The translations under genes and the position numbers were made by a program. From Limnohabitans sp. T6-5 (GTDB lineage Bacteria > Pseudomonadota > Gammaproteobacteria > Burkholderiales > Burkholderiaceae_C): 64,000 nucleotides of DNA. The first letter of the stretch is position 1, and every line of letters starts with the position of its first letter. The DNA lies in assembly GCF_003063315.1 (NCBI RefSeq), contig NZ_NERV01000002.1, positions 1,240,001 through 1,304,000 on the forward strand. The letters run 5' to 3'. The notes under the pieces are model-generated. The model was given only the letters and a program-made list of their open reading frames with translations, was not told the origin of the DNA and ran no database searches. Below, one piece after another: positions 1 to 8,183 of this stretch.

Positions 1-73
1 CCAAGCCTACCAGGCAGGTCAATGTGCCGGCCACAAACAGTTGAAACAGCTTGCGCAGGGTCAACATTTTCAT
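1..73 (-). CDS. N-terminus of a secreted or membrane protein (partial)
   Basis: Only the first 24 codons lie in the window. The reading begins MKMLTLRKLFQLFVAG and continues hydrophobic, which fits a Sec signal peptide or signal anchor (two Lys and one Arg, then a hydrophobic core). The ATG at 73 lies 14 bases after the stop of the chorismate mutase gene on the same strand, so the two are probably co-transcribed. The product cannot be identified from this fragment. Confidence 0.6.
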   Translation of the reverse strand, partial: MKMLTLRKLFQLFVAGTLTCLVGL

Positions 74-87
74 CAGGGTCTGGGTTG

Positions 88-471
88 TCAAGAGCGTATC
101 TCCTCGGTGATGTCAAACAGGTCTTTTTCACCAGCAATGAAGCCCGCCACCAAAGTCCGGTAGCTGGCTTCAACCACATCGGCAAAGCCCGGAAAACTGG
201 CGGCATGGGCTTCACACAAATGCCGGATGCGCTGAAACACCTGCGCCTGCCGTGCAGGCGCCGCCACCTGAAAGGCGTCGCGTTTGAAACGGGTGGCGTC
301 CTTCACGCACAAGGCACGTTGCGCCAGCAGGGCCACGATCTGTTCATCCAGCGCATCGATTTTCTGGCGCAAGTCCCCCAAAGTGGGGGCCACTTCAAGG
401 TAGTCCGGCTGCTTGAACCGGCGCACCGGGCCTGCGTGCACGGCAGGTTCTTGAGAAGGGTTCAGGGTCAT
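88..471 (-). CDS. Chorismate mutase (AroQ type II) domain protein
   Basis: A 127-residue protein made almost entirely of one AroQ-type helical chorismate mutase domain. The segment LRQKIDALDEQIVALLAQR (about residues 33-51), followed by a conserved Lys/Arg-rich stretch and the pattern QAQVFQRIR, is typical of the family (chorismate to prephenate, or isochorismate-pyruvate lyase in PchB relatives). No periplasmic signal is seen, so it should be cytoplasmic. I chose the ATG at 471; an upstream ATG at 522 adds 17 residues without family character. It lies just upstream of a secreted-protein gene. Whether it acts in aromatic amino-acid synthesis or as a lyase cannot be decided from sequence alone. 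Confidence 0.8.
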   Translation of the reverse strand: MTLNPSQEPAVHAGPVRRFKQPDYLEVAPTLGDLRQKIDALDEQIVALLAQRALCVKDATRFKRDAFQVAAPARQAQVFQRIRHLCEAHAASFPGFADVVEASYRTLVAGFIAGEKDLFDITEEIRS

Positions 472-575
472 GGGTGATGTGGTCAGGTCTTTTGGGGCAC
501 TGTACCCCGTCTTTGAATTCAAGGGATAGGCGAGTCAGGCAACAGCAAAAGGCTACAAGCAGGTACCTCATTCGC

Positions 576-1259
576 TCAGCGCTTGCCAAATATCGCCGTA
601 CCCACCCGCACCATGGTGCTGCCCTCGGCAATGGCGGCGGCCAAGTCGGCGCTCATGCCCATCGACAGCGTGTCCAGGGGCAGGCCTTGCGCACGCAACT
701 GCTCGAACAAGACTTTGGCCTGGCGGTGCACGGCGCGCATTTGTGCGTCGGTCTCGGCCGGTTCGGGGATGGTCATCAACCCGCGCAACTGCAGTCGCGG
801 CAAGGCCGCCACGGCCTGCGCCAACGCTGGCAAGTCTGACGGCGACACACCCGATTTGGTCTCGCCCCCGTCCACATTGACCTGGATGCACACCTGCAAG
901 GGCGGCAGGTGTTCGGGCCGCTGCTCGGACAGGCGCTGGGCGATTTTGAGACGGTCGATGCTGTGGACCCAGTCGAAATGTTCGGCCACCAGCCGAGTCT
1001 TGTTGCTCTGGATCGGGCCGATGCAGTGCCACTCCAGCGGCAAATCGCGCAGTGCAGCGATCTTGTCCACCGCTTCCTGGATGTAGTTTTCGCCAAAAGC
1101 GGTTTGCCCTGCGGCATGGGCCGCACGCACGGCATCAGGGCCCCAGGTTTTGGAGACCGCCAGCAATTGCACGCTGCCGGGCGGGCGGCCCGCCGCTTGG
1201 CAAGCGGCCTGGATCTGAGCGTGGACCTGCGCCAGGTTCTGGGCAATCGAAGAGTTCAT
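576..1259 (-). CDS. yggS: YggS/PLPBP family pyridoxal phosphate homeostasis protein
   Basis: A 227-residue single-domain protein of the YggS/PROSC family, a PLP-binding TIM-barrel without known catalysis that buffers cellular pyridoxal 5'-phosphate. Visible motifs are LLAVSKTW (the PLP Lys, near residue 38), FGENYIQEA, WHCIGPIQSNK, a central VNVDGGETKSG and the C-terminal SMGMSADLAAAIAEGSTMVRVG, which binds the phosphate. The start at 1259 gives MNSSIAQNL, the usual family beginning; the longer reading from 1316 adds an unrelated hydrophobic stretch. It is divergent from the dehydrogenase gene starting at 1373. Confidence 0.95.
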   Translation of the reverse strand: MNSSIAQNLAQVHAQIQAACQAAGRPPGSVQLLAVSKTWGPDAVRAAHAAGQTAFGENYIQEAVDKIAALRDLPLEWHCIGPIQSNKTRLVAEHFDWVHSIDRLKIAQRLSEQRPEHLPPLQVCIQVNVDGGETKSGVSPSDLPALAQAVAALPRLQLRGLMTIPEPAETDAQMRAVHRQAKVLFEQLRAQGLPLDTLSMGMSADLAAAIAEGSTMVRVGTAIFGKR

Positions 1260-1372
1260 GGCTTGAGCGTACCAAAACCCGACCGCGCCCACGGTGCAAG
1301 CCGCCACGGTGACCACGCGCTGGCGCGCATGCTGCTAAATTCGCTGCTTTTGAACACCCTACCGGAACCTCC

Positions 1373-2278
1373 ATGAGCCAAATCGCCGCCAAAACCTACG
1401 AACCCGCCCCCGCCCGCCAAGTGGCCTTTTTGGGCTTGGGCGTCATGGGCTACCCCATGGCCGGGCACCTGGCCCGTGCGGGCCACCATGTCACTGTGTA
1501 CAACCGCAGCGCCGCCAAAGCCGCCGCCTGGGTGGCCGAATGCCCCGGCAACGCCAGCGCCCCCACCCCGCGCGAAGCGGCTGCGGGTGCCGACATCGTG
1601 TTCGCCTGCGTGGGCAACGACGACGATTTGCGCAGCGTGGTGCTTGGTGAAAACGGCGCCTTTGCAGGCATGAAGCCCGGCGCGATCTTCGTGGACCACA
1701 CCACCGCCTCGGCCTCGGTGGCGCGCGAGCTGTCGGCCCAGGCGCAAAAGCTGGGCCTGCAGTTCATCGACGCGCCTGTCTCAGGCGGACAGGCCGGTGC
1801 CCAGAACGGCATGCTCACCGTGATGTGCGGTGGCGATGCGGTCGCTTTTGACAAGGTCAAGCCTGCGGCCATGGCGTTCTCGCGTGCTTTCACCCTGCTG
1901 GGCGAGTCGGGCGCAGGCCAGCTGGCCAAGATGGTCAACCAGATTTGCATCGCCGGTCTGGTGCAGGGCTTGTCAGAAGCCGTGGCCTTTGGCCAGCAGG
2001 CGGGCCTGGACATGCACCAGGTGTTGGACGTGATCGGCAAGGGCGCGGCGCAAAGCTGGCAGCTGGACAACCGCGGCAAGACCATGGCCGACGACAAGTT
2101 CGAGTTTGGCTTTGCGGTGGACTGGATGCGCAAGGACCTGGGTCTGGTGCTGGACGAAGCCAAGCGCAACGGTGCTCGCCTGCCGGTCACCGCGCTGGTG
2201 GACCAGTTTTATGCCGATGTGCAAAAAATGGGTGGCGGCCGCTGGGATACGTCAAGCCTGATCCGCCGTTTGCGCTGA
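1373..2278 (+). CDS. NAD(P)-dependent beta-hydroxyacid dehydrogenase (3-hydroxyisobutyrate dehydrogenase family)
   Basis: A 301-residue enzyme. It has an N-terminal Rossmann fold with the nucleotide motif FLGLGVMGYPMAGHLARAG (about residues 22-40), the substrate motif DAPVSGGQAGAQNGMLTVM (about 131-149) and the catalytic Lys region GQLAKMVNQ (about 183-191). This is the arrangement of MmsB/GarR/GLYR-type enzymes, which oxidise 3-hydroxyisobutyrate or reduce tartronate or succinic semialdehyde. Substrate preference cannot be read from the sequence. The gene stands alone; a hairpin-forming repeat follows it. Confidence 0.9.
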   Translation: MSQIAAKTYEPAPARQVAFLGLGVMGYPMAGHLARAGHHVTVYNRSAAKAAAWVAECPGNASAPTPREAAAGADIVFACVGNDDDLRSVVLGENGAFAGMKPGAIFVDHTTASASVARELSAQAQKLGLQFIDAPVSGGQAGAQNGMLTVMCGGDAVAFDKVKPAAMAFSRAFTLLGESGAGQLAKMVNQICIAGLVQGLSEAVAFGQQAGLDMHQVLDVIGKGAAQSWQLDNRGKTMADDKFEFGFAVDWMRKDLGLVLDEAKRNGARLPVTALVDQFYADVQKMGGGRWDTSSLIRRLR

Positions 2279-2287
2279 TTGGAAAAG

Positions 2288-2337
2288 TCGAACTCTTCGA
2301 GTGCCGACCTACAGGCGTTGGTGTTTTGTAGGTCGGT
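2288..2337. repeat. Dispersed repeat copy 1 with hairpin
   Basis: A 29-base unit at 2288-2316 recurs exactly at 2406-2434. In this copy its 3' part (ccgacctaca, 2304-2313) pairs with tgtaggtcgg at 2328-2337, giving a 10-bp stem with a 14-base loop. It could act as a transcription barrier after the dehydrogenase gene or be a REP-type interspersed element. Confidence 0.75.
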
Positions 2338-2405
2338 GGTCGTAGACCCCGACATCCGCTTGATCACCCATTCATCTGCACGCGCACCTTGGGCCTGTCA
2401 AAACA

Positions 2406-2434
2406 TCGAACTCTTCGAGTGCCGACCTACAGGC
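2406..2434. repeat. Dispersed repeat copy 2
   Basis: An exact second copy of the 29-base unit at 2288-2316, in the same orientation. It lies 21 bases past the stop codon of the BON-domain gene. This copy lacks the pairing arm that completes the 10-bp hairpin in copy 1. Confidence 0.75.
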
Positions 2435-2455
2435 TGCGCGGACTGACTGAGGGGT

Positions 2456-3082
2456 TTATTTGCTCATGGGTGGTTGGCTCAAGCGCTGCAATTCTTCTTC
2501 TGAAATTTCTTCAAACACGCGCACGACCTTGGTCACGCCCCCGATGGTGCGGACGATGTCGGTGGCACGTTTGGCTTCGCGCGGCGTTACACGGCCCATC
2601 AGGTAGACATTGCCACGTTCGGTGAGCACTTTGAACGCATTGACTTGCAAGTCTTTGGCATCGACAAAGGCCGCTTTGACCTGGCTGGTGGTGACGGTGT
2701 CTTTGGAGCGCTGGCTAAAACTGCTGGGCTGGCCCACTGCCAGATCATTGATGACCGACTGAACGTTATCCTGACTCTGGGCCAATTTCTCAGCCCGCTC
2801 TTTGTCAGCCGCCGAACGGGCCTCACCGGTCAGCAAGACTTTGCGGTTGAAGCTGGTGACGTTCAAATGCACACGATCACCCAAGTCCTGACCCACGGCG
2901 CTGGCCACCTTGAGTTCGATGCCTTCATCTTCTACCTGAGCACCCGTCGTGCGGCGATCTGTGGCCACCATGCCCGTCATCACCGCCCCACCCACCACCA
3001 GGGGAACACAAGCACTCAGGCTGGACAAGGCAGCAGCCACCAAGGCACCAGTCAACACCAACGATGAAAAATTGCGTTTCAT
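2456..3082 (-). CDS. dolP: BON-domain outer-membrane lipoprotein, DolP (YraP)-like
   Basis: A 208-residue protein with a lipoprotein signal peptide ending in the lipobox LSAC (Cys near residue 25), then two BON domains (about residues 58-118 and 130-195). Each BON domain carries the usual G-x-V-x-L/TGxV core: NRKVLLTGEA in the first and RGNVYLMGRVT in the second. DolP-type proteins sit in the outer membrane and support envelope integrity and BAM function. The gene follows diaA directly (0 bp gap) and lies in the yraN-diaA-dolP order known from gamma- and betaproteobacteria, which supports the assignment. It is the last gene of this operon. Confidence 0.88.
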   Translation of the reverse strand: MKRNFSSLVLTGALVAAALSSLSACVPLVVGGAVMTGMVATDRRTTGAQVEDEGIELKVASAVGQDLGDRVHLNVTSFNRKVLLTGEARSAADKERAEKLAQSQDNVQSVINDLAVGQPSSFSQRSKDTVTTSQVKAAFVDAKDLQVNAFKVLTERGNVYLMGRVTPREAKRATDIVRTIGGVTKVVRVFEEISEEELQRLSQPPMSK

Positions 3083-3667
3083 TTAAACAGACTCCTGCTC
3101 ACCCAACAGCTGGGTATCAATACCATCACACAGACAGTGCAGCACCAGGTGCTGGACTTCACGAATTCGCGCCACCCGCTCGTGGGGCACACACACATGC
3201 ACATCGGTCTCGCGCAGCTGGCGAGCCAAGGCGCCGCCGTGTTGCCCCGTCAATCCCAAGACCACCATTTCGCGCTCATGCGCAGCTTGCACGGCTTCGG
3301 TCAGAACAGGCTCCGAACCATCCGCACTGATGAGCACCAGCACATCACCGGTATGCCCCAAAGCACGCACTTGTCTGGCCAGTGCCTGACCATCGGGCCA
3401 GCTGGTGGCCGTCAGAGCGTCCGCTGACAAGGCCATGGCAGCCAAGCCTGGACGCTCCCGCTCAAACCCACCCACCAGCAAACTGGCCAGGTATTGGGCC
3501 AAAGCGGCTGATGGACCCTGCCCTCCGGCCAGCACTTTGCCGCCACCGGTAACGCAGGCCAATACCGCTTGCACGGCTGCATCCACAGGCTTGGCCAGGC
3601 CTTCGGCCACTTGGTAGTGCAAGTCTGCACTGTCGATGAAATGCTGTTGAATGCGCAGGTCTAACAT
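3083..3667 (-). CDS. diaA: SIS-domain phosphosugar-binding protein DiaA/GmhA-like
   Basis: A 194-residue SIS protein. Motifs include GGGKVLAGGQGPSAALAQY (about 42-60), ERPGLAAMALSAD, ALGHTGDVLVLISADGSEP (SIS core) and a conserved C-terminal helix VARIREVQHLVLHCLCDGID. DiaA binds DnaA and promotes initiation at oriC; the paralogue GmhA isomerises sedoheptulose 7-phosphate. The position between yraN and dolP favours DiaA. I chose the ATG at 3667 (MLDLRIQQHF, colinear with family N-termini) over 3703. The usual Ser/Thr in the SIS loop is present as ISADGSEP, slightly divergent from IST-x-G-x-S. Confidence 0.85.
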   Translation of the reverse strand: MLDLRIQQHFIDSADLHYQVAEGLAKPVDAAVQAVLACVTGGGKVLAGGQGPSAALAQYLASLLVGGFERERPGLAAMALSADALTATSWPDGQALARQVRALGHTGDVLVLISADGSEPVLTEAVQAAHEREMVVLGLTGQHGGALARQLRETDVHVCVPHERVARIREVQHLVLHCLCDGIDTQLLGEQESV

Positions 3668-3767
3668 ATGGCTGTGGATGATACCTGTGCGCACCGGCTT
3701 CACTGAGGGGTCTACCCGATTTCCGTATCGGGAAGTGACAAACCATCAGCGGCCTTGCTGCGATCCA

Positions 3768-4157
3768 TCACCCCGCATCAAAAGCCGCCTGCAGCCATTG
3801 CGGGCCGCTGGCCTCGATGGTCACCACATCAAAGCGGGTGGGCGGCAAGCGTCGCCACTTGAGCAAATAGTGCTGCGCCGCCAGCACGATGCGCCGCTGC
3901 TTGTGAAAGCCGATGCTGGCCGCTGCCCCCCCGTGGTCGCTGCGGCTGCGTTTGCGCACCTCGACAAACACCACCGTGCCGTCGGGCGCTTGCATGATCA
4001 GATCGATTTCGCCCCCGCCGCGCCCGGGCGTCCGATAATTGCGCTGCAACAAGCGCAATCCGCGCTCTTGCAAATAGGCCAAGGCCTCGTCTTCGCCCGC
4101 GTCCCCCCGGGCTTTGGTGCTGGGCTGACCGGCCGTGTCTTTTTTGAGGAATTGCAT
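3768..4157 (-). CDS. yraN: YraN/UPF0102 family putative endonuclease
   Basis: A 129-residue protein with the PD-(D/E)XK-like core of the YraN family: GDAGEDEALAYLQERGLRLL (helix 1, about 18-37), then GGGEIDLIMQAPDGTVVFVEVRKR with the Asp and E-V-R catalytic-type residues, and a C-terminal RFDVVTIE. Function is unproven in the family (Holliday-junction-resolvase-like fold). I chose the ATG at 4157 because family members start just before K-x-x-G-x-x-GE; it shares one base with the divergent rsmI start codon. Upstream of diaA by 100 bp. Confidence 0.88.
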   Translation of the reverse strand: MQFLKKDTAGQPSTKARGDAGEDEALAYLQERGLRLLQRNYRTPGRGGGEIDLIMQAPDGTVVFVEVRKRSRSDHGGAAASIGFHKQRRIVLAAQHYLLKWRRLPPTRFDVVTIEASGPQWLQAAFDAG

Positions 4158-5071
4158 TGACTCCGTCTCCCTTGTCCGCGTCTTTTGCCCGAGCACTTGA
4201 GGCCGCGCATGACGCCGCCGGATCACAAAACCACCCGACCAGCACACTGTATGTCGTGGCCACCCCGATTGGCAACCTGGCCGACATCAGCTTGCGCGCC
4301 CTGCTTGTCTTGCAAAAAGTCGATGTGGTGGCCTGCGAAGACACGCGCCACACCCAGCAGATGCTGCGCGCCTATGGCCTGGATCGCCCCCACGCACAGC
4401 TGCTGGCGCTGCACCAACACAACGAGGCCGAAGCCTCTGAAGCGGTGATTGCCCGGCTCTCGCAAGGTGAGCGGGTGGCGTATGTGAGCGATGCAGGCAC
4501 CCCCGCCATCAGCGACCCCGGCGCCCGTCTGGTGGCCGCTGTGCGCCGTGCCGGTTACCGGGTGCTGCCCTTGCCCGGCGCCAGCAGCGTGACCACAGCC
4601 CTGAGCGCTTCGGGCATGACGGGTGAAAACGGCTTTGTCTTCACGGGTTTTTTACCCAGCAAATCGGGCGAGCGGCAACAGGCGGTGCAGGCCCTCGCGC
4701 TAGAAAGCCGAGCAGTGGTGCTGCTCGAAGCTCCGCACCGCATCGAAGCGCTGGCGGCAGCCTTGGCGGTGCTGGGCGATCGGCAGATCACGGTCGGGCG
4801 TGAGTTGACCAAGCAGTTTGAGCAAATTGAAACACTCAGCGCACAAGACTTGCCCGCCTGGCTGGCCGAAAAACCTGAGCGCCAGCGCGGCGAGTTTGCG
4901 CTGGTGCTGCACGATGCCCCCGTGGCACACAACGGGGGCGAAGGCCTGCGGGTGTTGCAGCTGCTGCTGCCCGAGCTGCCCCTGAAAACAGCCGTCAAGC
5001 TGGCGGCTGACATCACCGGCGAATCCAAAAACGCGCTGTATGAACAGGCGCTGGAACTCAAAAAGGGTTAA
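4157..5071 (+). CDS. rsmI: 16S rRNA (cytidine(1402)-2'-O)-methyltransferase RsmI
   Basis: A 304-residue SAM-dependent tetrapyrrole-methylase-fold enzyme that 2'-O-methylates C1402 of 16S rRNA. Motifs are LYVVATPIGNLADISLRAL (about 31-49), ACEDTRHTQQML, the Gly-rich YVSDAGTPAISDPGARLV (about 112-129), LPGASSVTTALSASG and FTGFLPSK. The only credible start that keeps a leader before the core is the TTG at 4157, preceded by an in-frame TGA at 4145; an internal start would remove part of the N-terminus but not the core. It is divergent from yraN with start codons overlapping by one base. Confidence 0.93.
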   Translation: MTPSPLSASFARALEAAHDAAGSQNHPTSTLYVVATPIGNLADISLRALLVLQKVDVVACEDTRHTQQMLRAYGLDRPHAQLLALHQHNEAEASEAVIARLSQGERVAYVSDAGTPAISDPGARLVAAVRRAGYRVLPLPGASSVTTALSASGMTGENGFVFTGFLPSKSGERQQAVQALALESRAVVLLEAPHRIEALAAALAVLGDRQITVGRELTKQFEQIETLSAQDLPAWLAEKPERQRGEFALVLHDAPVAHNGGEGLRVLQLLLPELPLKTAVKLAADITGESKNALYEQALELKKG

Positions 5072-5075
5072 CGCT

Positions 5076-5999
5076 TCAGCGTTTACGCAATCCCAGCCAC
5101 ATCACGGTAGCCACCACCAGCAAGGCGCCCGCCAGCTGCATCACGGCAATCGACTGGCCCAGCAGTGCCCAGGCCAGCACCAGGGCAAACACCGGCTCCA
5201 CATTCATGATGGCCGAATTACCGACCACGCCCAGCTTGGGCAGCACGGTGAACATGATGGTGAAGGCCGTGCCATAAAGGAAAGTCAGCATGCCCAACCC
5301 CCACCAGCCTGCGCTGGCGGTGGGCAGATGAATACCCGTTTGGGTCAGGACCACCACCAGGGCCAGCACCGCCACCGTGCCCATGGTGGTGAAGGTGCGC
5401 AAGCGGCCATCCACATCCGCCGCCTCATGCTGGGTCAGCACCAAGGCCAGGCCAAAGGTGGCCGACGCCGCCAGTGCAAACGCCACACCGGCGCCGATTT
5501 GCCCCCAATGCTGGGCCGCGCCCAAGCCCGATGCCGCACCCAACACATCCAGCGCCAAAGCCAGACCCAGGAACAAAACGGGCATGGCGAGCAAGACGGC
5601 GCGCTCCGGGCGGTGACCGTAGAACAGCCGCGCCCACAAAGCCGTGGTCAAGGGATAAGTGTTGAAAGCCAGCAAAGCCAGCGCCACTGGCAAGCGCGCC
5701 ACCGACGAATACAGGCAGACGCTCTGCACGGCGATCAGGCCGCCAATGAGCAACAGGAATTTTCTTTGCCGGGAATTGACCTGGAGCACCACTTTTTGCT
5801 GCCAGAGGATGAGGGCAAGCACCACAGCGGTGACAGTACTTCGAAAGGTGACGGCAGTGACCACATCGACGCCATGGTTGAAGGCGGTACGGGCTGCCAC
5901 ATGGTTGGCCCCCATCATGAAGGCAATCAACAAAAGTGTCAGAAAACCCGTCAGGGTCAGAGAAGGAAGGGGATGTGAGGGAGAGGGGTGCGACGACAT
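5076..5999 (-). CDS. DMT-superfamily (EamA) membrane exporter
   Basis: A 307-residue integral membrane protein with about ten hydrophobic segments arranged as two EamA repeats (first about 15-145, second about 155-300). FLTLLLIAFMMGANHVAARTAF is the typical first helix. In the second repeat, VGNSAIMNVEPVFALVLAWALL contains the conserved N-x-EP motif. Such proteins export amino acids or other small metabolites across the inner membrane; the substrate is unknown. It converges on rsmI with only four bases between stops. Confidence 0.88.
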   Translation of the reverse strand: MSSHPSPSHPLPSLTLTGFLTLLLIAFMMGANHVAARTAFNHGVDVVTAVTFRSTVTAVVLALILWQQKVVLQVNSRQRKFLLLIGGLIAVQSVCLYSSVARLPVALALLAFNTYPLTTALWARLFYGHRPERAVLLAMPVLFLGLALALDVLGAASGLGAAQHWGQIGAGVAFALAASATFGLALVLTQHEAADVDGRLRTFTTMGTVAVLALVVVLTQTGIHLPTASAGWWGLGMLTFLYGTAFTIMFTVLPKLGVVGNSAIMNVEPVFALVLAWALLGQSIAVMQLAGALLVVATVMWLGLRKR

Positions 6000-6064
6000 G
6001 GGGGCAATTTACCGCCCCATGCGCCGCCTAGATGACATGAAAGCGACTTGGGTCCGAAAAAATC

Positions 6065-6226
6065 TCAGGCGCCGACCAAATCCTTGTGGCTGCGCTTGTT
6101 TTTCAGGCGCTGGGCACGATCCATCGCATCTTTGATGTCATCGCGCTTGATGTCATTGAGGGTTTTGAAATACAAAACACCCAGCACCAAGGAAACCACC
6201 ACAGCAACAATCATCGAAATCAACAT
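6065..6226 (-). CDS. Small single-span membrane protein
   Basis: A 53-residue protein with one N-terminal transmembrane helix (about residues 1-22, MLISMIVAVVVSLVLGVLYF) followed by a charged cytoplasmic-looking helix rich in Lys, Arg and Asp. I chose the ATG at 6226 because a good ribosome-binding site (aggag) lies seven bases upstream; the longer reading from 6289 has none. No family recognised. Confidence 0.6.
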   Translation of the reverse strand: MLISMIVAVVVSLVLGVLYFKTLNDIKRDDIKDAMDRAQRLKNKRSHKDLVGA

Positions 6227-6346
6227 ATCAATCTCCTGCAATACCAAAGGCTTCAAAACTAGCCATGGACGTATTATCAGAGAAATCAAATTGAATGCTT
6301 CTTAAATAATATTTTCAGTTGTTAAATACTATTAACAACTCTCATC

Positions 6347-7363
6347 TCAAGCCCCTGCGGGGTACAGGCCCAAGCCACGGGCGTGCAGGCGGCTGAGACC
6401 CAGCAAGGCGTCAGTAAAAGGTGTGGGCACCCCTGTCAGTTGTCCCAATTCACGAACGGCCCCGACCAAAGCGTCGAGTTCGACAGGTTTGCCAGCTTTG
6501 ACATCTTGCAACATGGAAGTTCGAAACGCGCCCAATTTGCGCGTCACCACATGGCGATCTTCGGGTTGCTGCTCAATCGGGATGCCGATGCACGCCCCAA
6601 TGGCCTTGGCTTCGAGCATGACGCTGGAGATGAAAGCCCGCACCAGCGGATCGTCCATGATCAGGTCGGTGGTGGCCCCGGTGATGGCGCTGACCGGGTT
6701 GACGGTCATGTTGCCCCAGAGCTTGTACCAAATGTCTTTTTGAATTTGTGGCGACAGCGTGGCGTTGAAGCCCGCTTGCTGGAGCAAGGCCTGCAAGGCC
6801 TGTGCACGGGGCGTGGCTTGCCCGGAAGGCTCGCCCACGATCAGGCCATCGCCAAAGTGGTGGCGGATCAGGCCGGGTGCATCGACCGAGCAGCTGGCAT
6901 GCACCACGCAACCGATGATGTGCTGCGCTGGCAAGGCACGGGCGATGGTGCCATCGGGGTCCACGCTGTTCAGTGAGCGGTCCGCGACCGGGCCACCAAA
7001 GCCTTGCAAGAACCACCAGGGCACGCCGTTCATCGCCGTGAGCACCACAGTATGAGGGCCGATCAGCGGGCCCACCTGCGCGGCGACTGAGGCCAGCGCA
7101 GGCGCCTTGACAGAGATCACCACCAGGTCCTGCACGCCCAATGCAGCCGCGTCGTTGGATGCGGTCACCGGCACGGTGTGCAGCGTACCGCCCTGGTGCA
7201 GCTGCAGACCGTTCTTTTGCAGAGCAGTCAGGGTGTCACCCCGCGCCAGCACGCTCAGCTGCGCACCCGCTTGCGCCAGGTGCACACCTATCCAGCCGCC
7301 AATGGCGCCTGCGCCCACAATGGCAATTTTGTTGAATTTCACGTCATTCCCTTGGTCGTTCAT
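6347..7363 (-). CDS. 2-dehydropantoate 2-reductase family protein (ApbA/PanE-like)
   Basis: A 338-residue protein with an N-terminal NADP-binding fold (IAIVGAGAIGGWIGVHLAQAG, about 13-33), the family motif VLTAMNGVPWW and the C-terminal ApbA domain with the catalytic-Lys/Asn region DIWYKLWGNMTVNPVSAITGAT. True PanE reduces ketopantoate to pantoate, but many paralogues in catabolic operons act on other 2-oxo acids. Its place at the end of a catabolic operon, with a 4-base ATGA overlap with the upstream class II aldolase gene, suggests the latter. I chose the start at 7363 because of that overlap. Confidence 0.85.
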   Translation of the reverse strand: MNDQGNDVKFNKIAIVGAGAIGGWIGVHLAQAGAQLSVLARGDTLTALQKNGLQLHQGGTLHTVPVTASNDAAALGVQDLVVISVKAPALASVAAQVGPLIGPHTVVLTAMNGVPWWFLQGFGGPVADRSLNSVDPDGTIARALPAQHIIGCVVHASCSVDAPGLIRHHFGDGLIVGEPSGQATPRAQALQALLQQAGFNATLSPQIQKDIWYKLWGNMTVNPVSAITGATTDLIMDDPLVRAFISSVMLEAKAIGACIGIPIEQQPEDRHVVTRKLGAFRTSMLQDVKAGKPVELDALVGAVRELGQLTGVPTPFTDALLGLSRLHARGLGLYPAGA

Positions 7364-8154
7364 GCGCGCCACCCGGTGTCGATGCGGTCTACCTGACGGA
7401 CCAGGGCGTCAAACACATCTTGTCCAGCGCCATGGCTGGGGTTGAACTGCAGCGCATCGCGAGTGCATTTGGCGGCGATGTCTTCGGGCACCGGGATCGG
7501 CTGGCCCATGCTTTGTGTGGCCAGCTGGATCTCGCAGGCGCGCTGCAGTGTCCACAAGATCGCAAAGGTTTGGGGCAACGTGTGCCCCCAGGTCAGCAGG
7601 CCGTGGTTGCGCAAGATCACAGCCGGCTTGTTGCCAATGCTTTGCAGCACGCGCGGCCCCTCTTCGCCATGGATGGTGATGCCCTCAAAGTCGTGGTAGG
7701 CCACCATGCCGTGCAACTGGGCCGAGTAGAAGTTGCTTTGCGAGAGACCGTCTTTGAGGCAAGCGACTGCCACGCCCGCCGTGGTGTGGGTGTGCATCAC
7801 GCAGTGCGCACCCTCGATGCCGCCGTGCAGCGTGGCATGCACCACGAAACCGGCCGGGTTCACCTTGTGGGGCGAGCCATCCAGTACCTCGCCTTGCATG
7901 TTGATCTTGACCAGGTTGCTGGCCGTGACCTCGCTGTAGTGCAGGCCAAAGGGGTTGATCAGAAAGTGTTTCTCGCCCCCCGTGGCGCTGTCAGGCAAGC
8001 GCAGCGTGATGTGGTTGTAGATCATCTCGGTCCAGCCGAGCATGGCGAACACGCGGTAGCAGCTGGCCAGCTGGAGCCGCGCCTGCCATTCATCAGGGTG
8101 CATGTGACCTGGTGCAGGCACATCGGTGGGCACGGTTTTCAAAACGGCATTCAT
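7360..8154 (-). CDS. Class II aldolase/adducin family protein
   Basis: A 264-residue protein of the zinc-dependent class II aldolase fold (fuculose-1-phosphate aldolase/ribulose-5-phosphate epimerase type). The metal-binding histidines are visible in MHTHTTAG (about 120-127) and in RNHGLLTWG (about 187-195). A preceding YNHITLRLPD matches the typical N-x-S/T-x-R/K segment. Substrate unknown. It is translationally coupled to the downstream reductase-like gene and follows the Bug receptor gene by about 30 bp. I chose the ATG at 8154; 8175 is possible. Confidence 0.85.
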   Translation of the reverse strand: MNAVLKTVPTDVPAPGHMHPDEWQARLQLASCYRVFAMLGWTEMIYNHITLRLPDSATGGEKHFLINPFGLHYSEVTASNLVKINMQGEVLDGSPHKVNPAGFVVHATLHGGIEGAHCVMHTHTTAGVAVACLKDGLSQSNFYSAQLHGMVAYHDFEGITIHGEEGPRVLQSIGNKPAVILRNHGLLTWGHTLPQTFAILWTLQRACEIQLATQSMGQPIPVPEDIAAKCTRDALQFNPSHGAGQDVFDALVRQVDRIDTGWRA

Positions 8155-8183
8155 GGCGCGAACTCCAGAGGTCAATCAAAAAC

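Noticed and set aside
5040..5978. Plus-strand open frame of 312 codons
   Set aside because: Antisense to the DMT exporter gene and overlapping the rsmI end; Gln/His-rich shadow.
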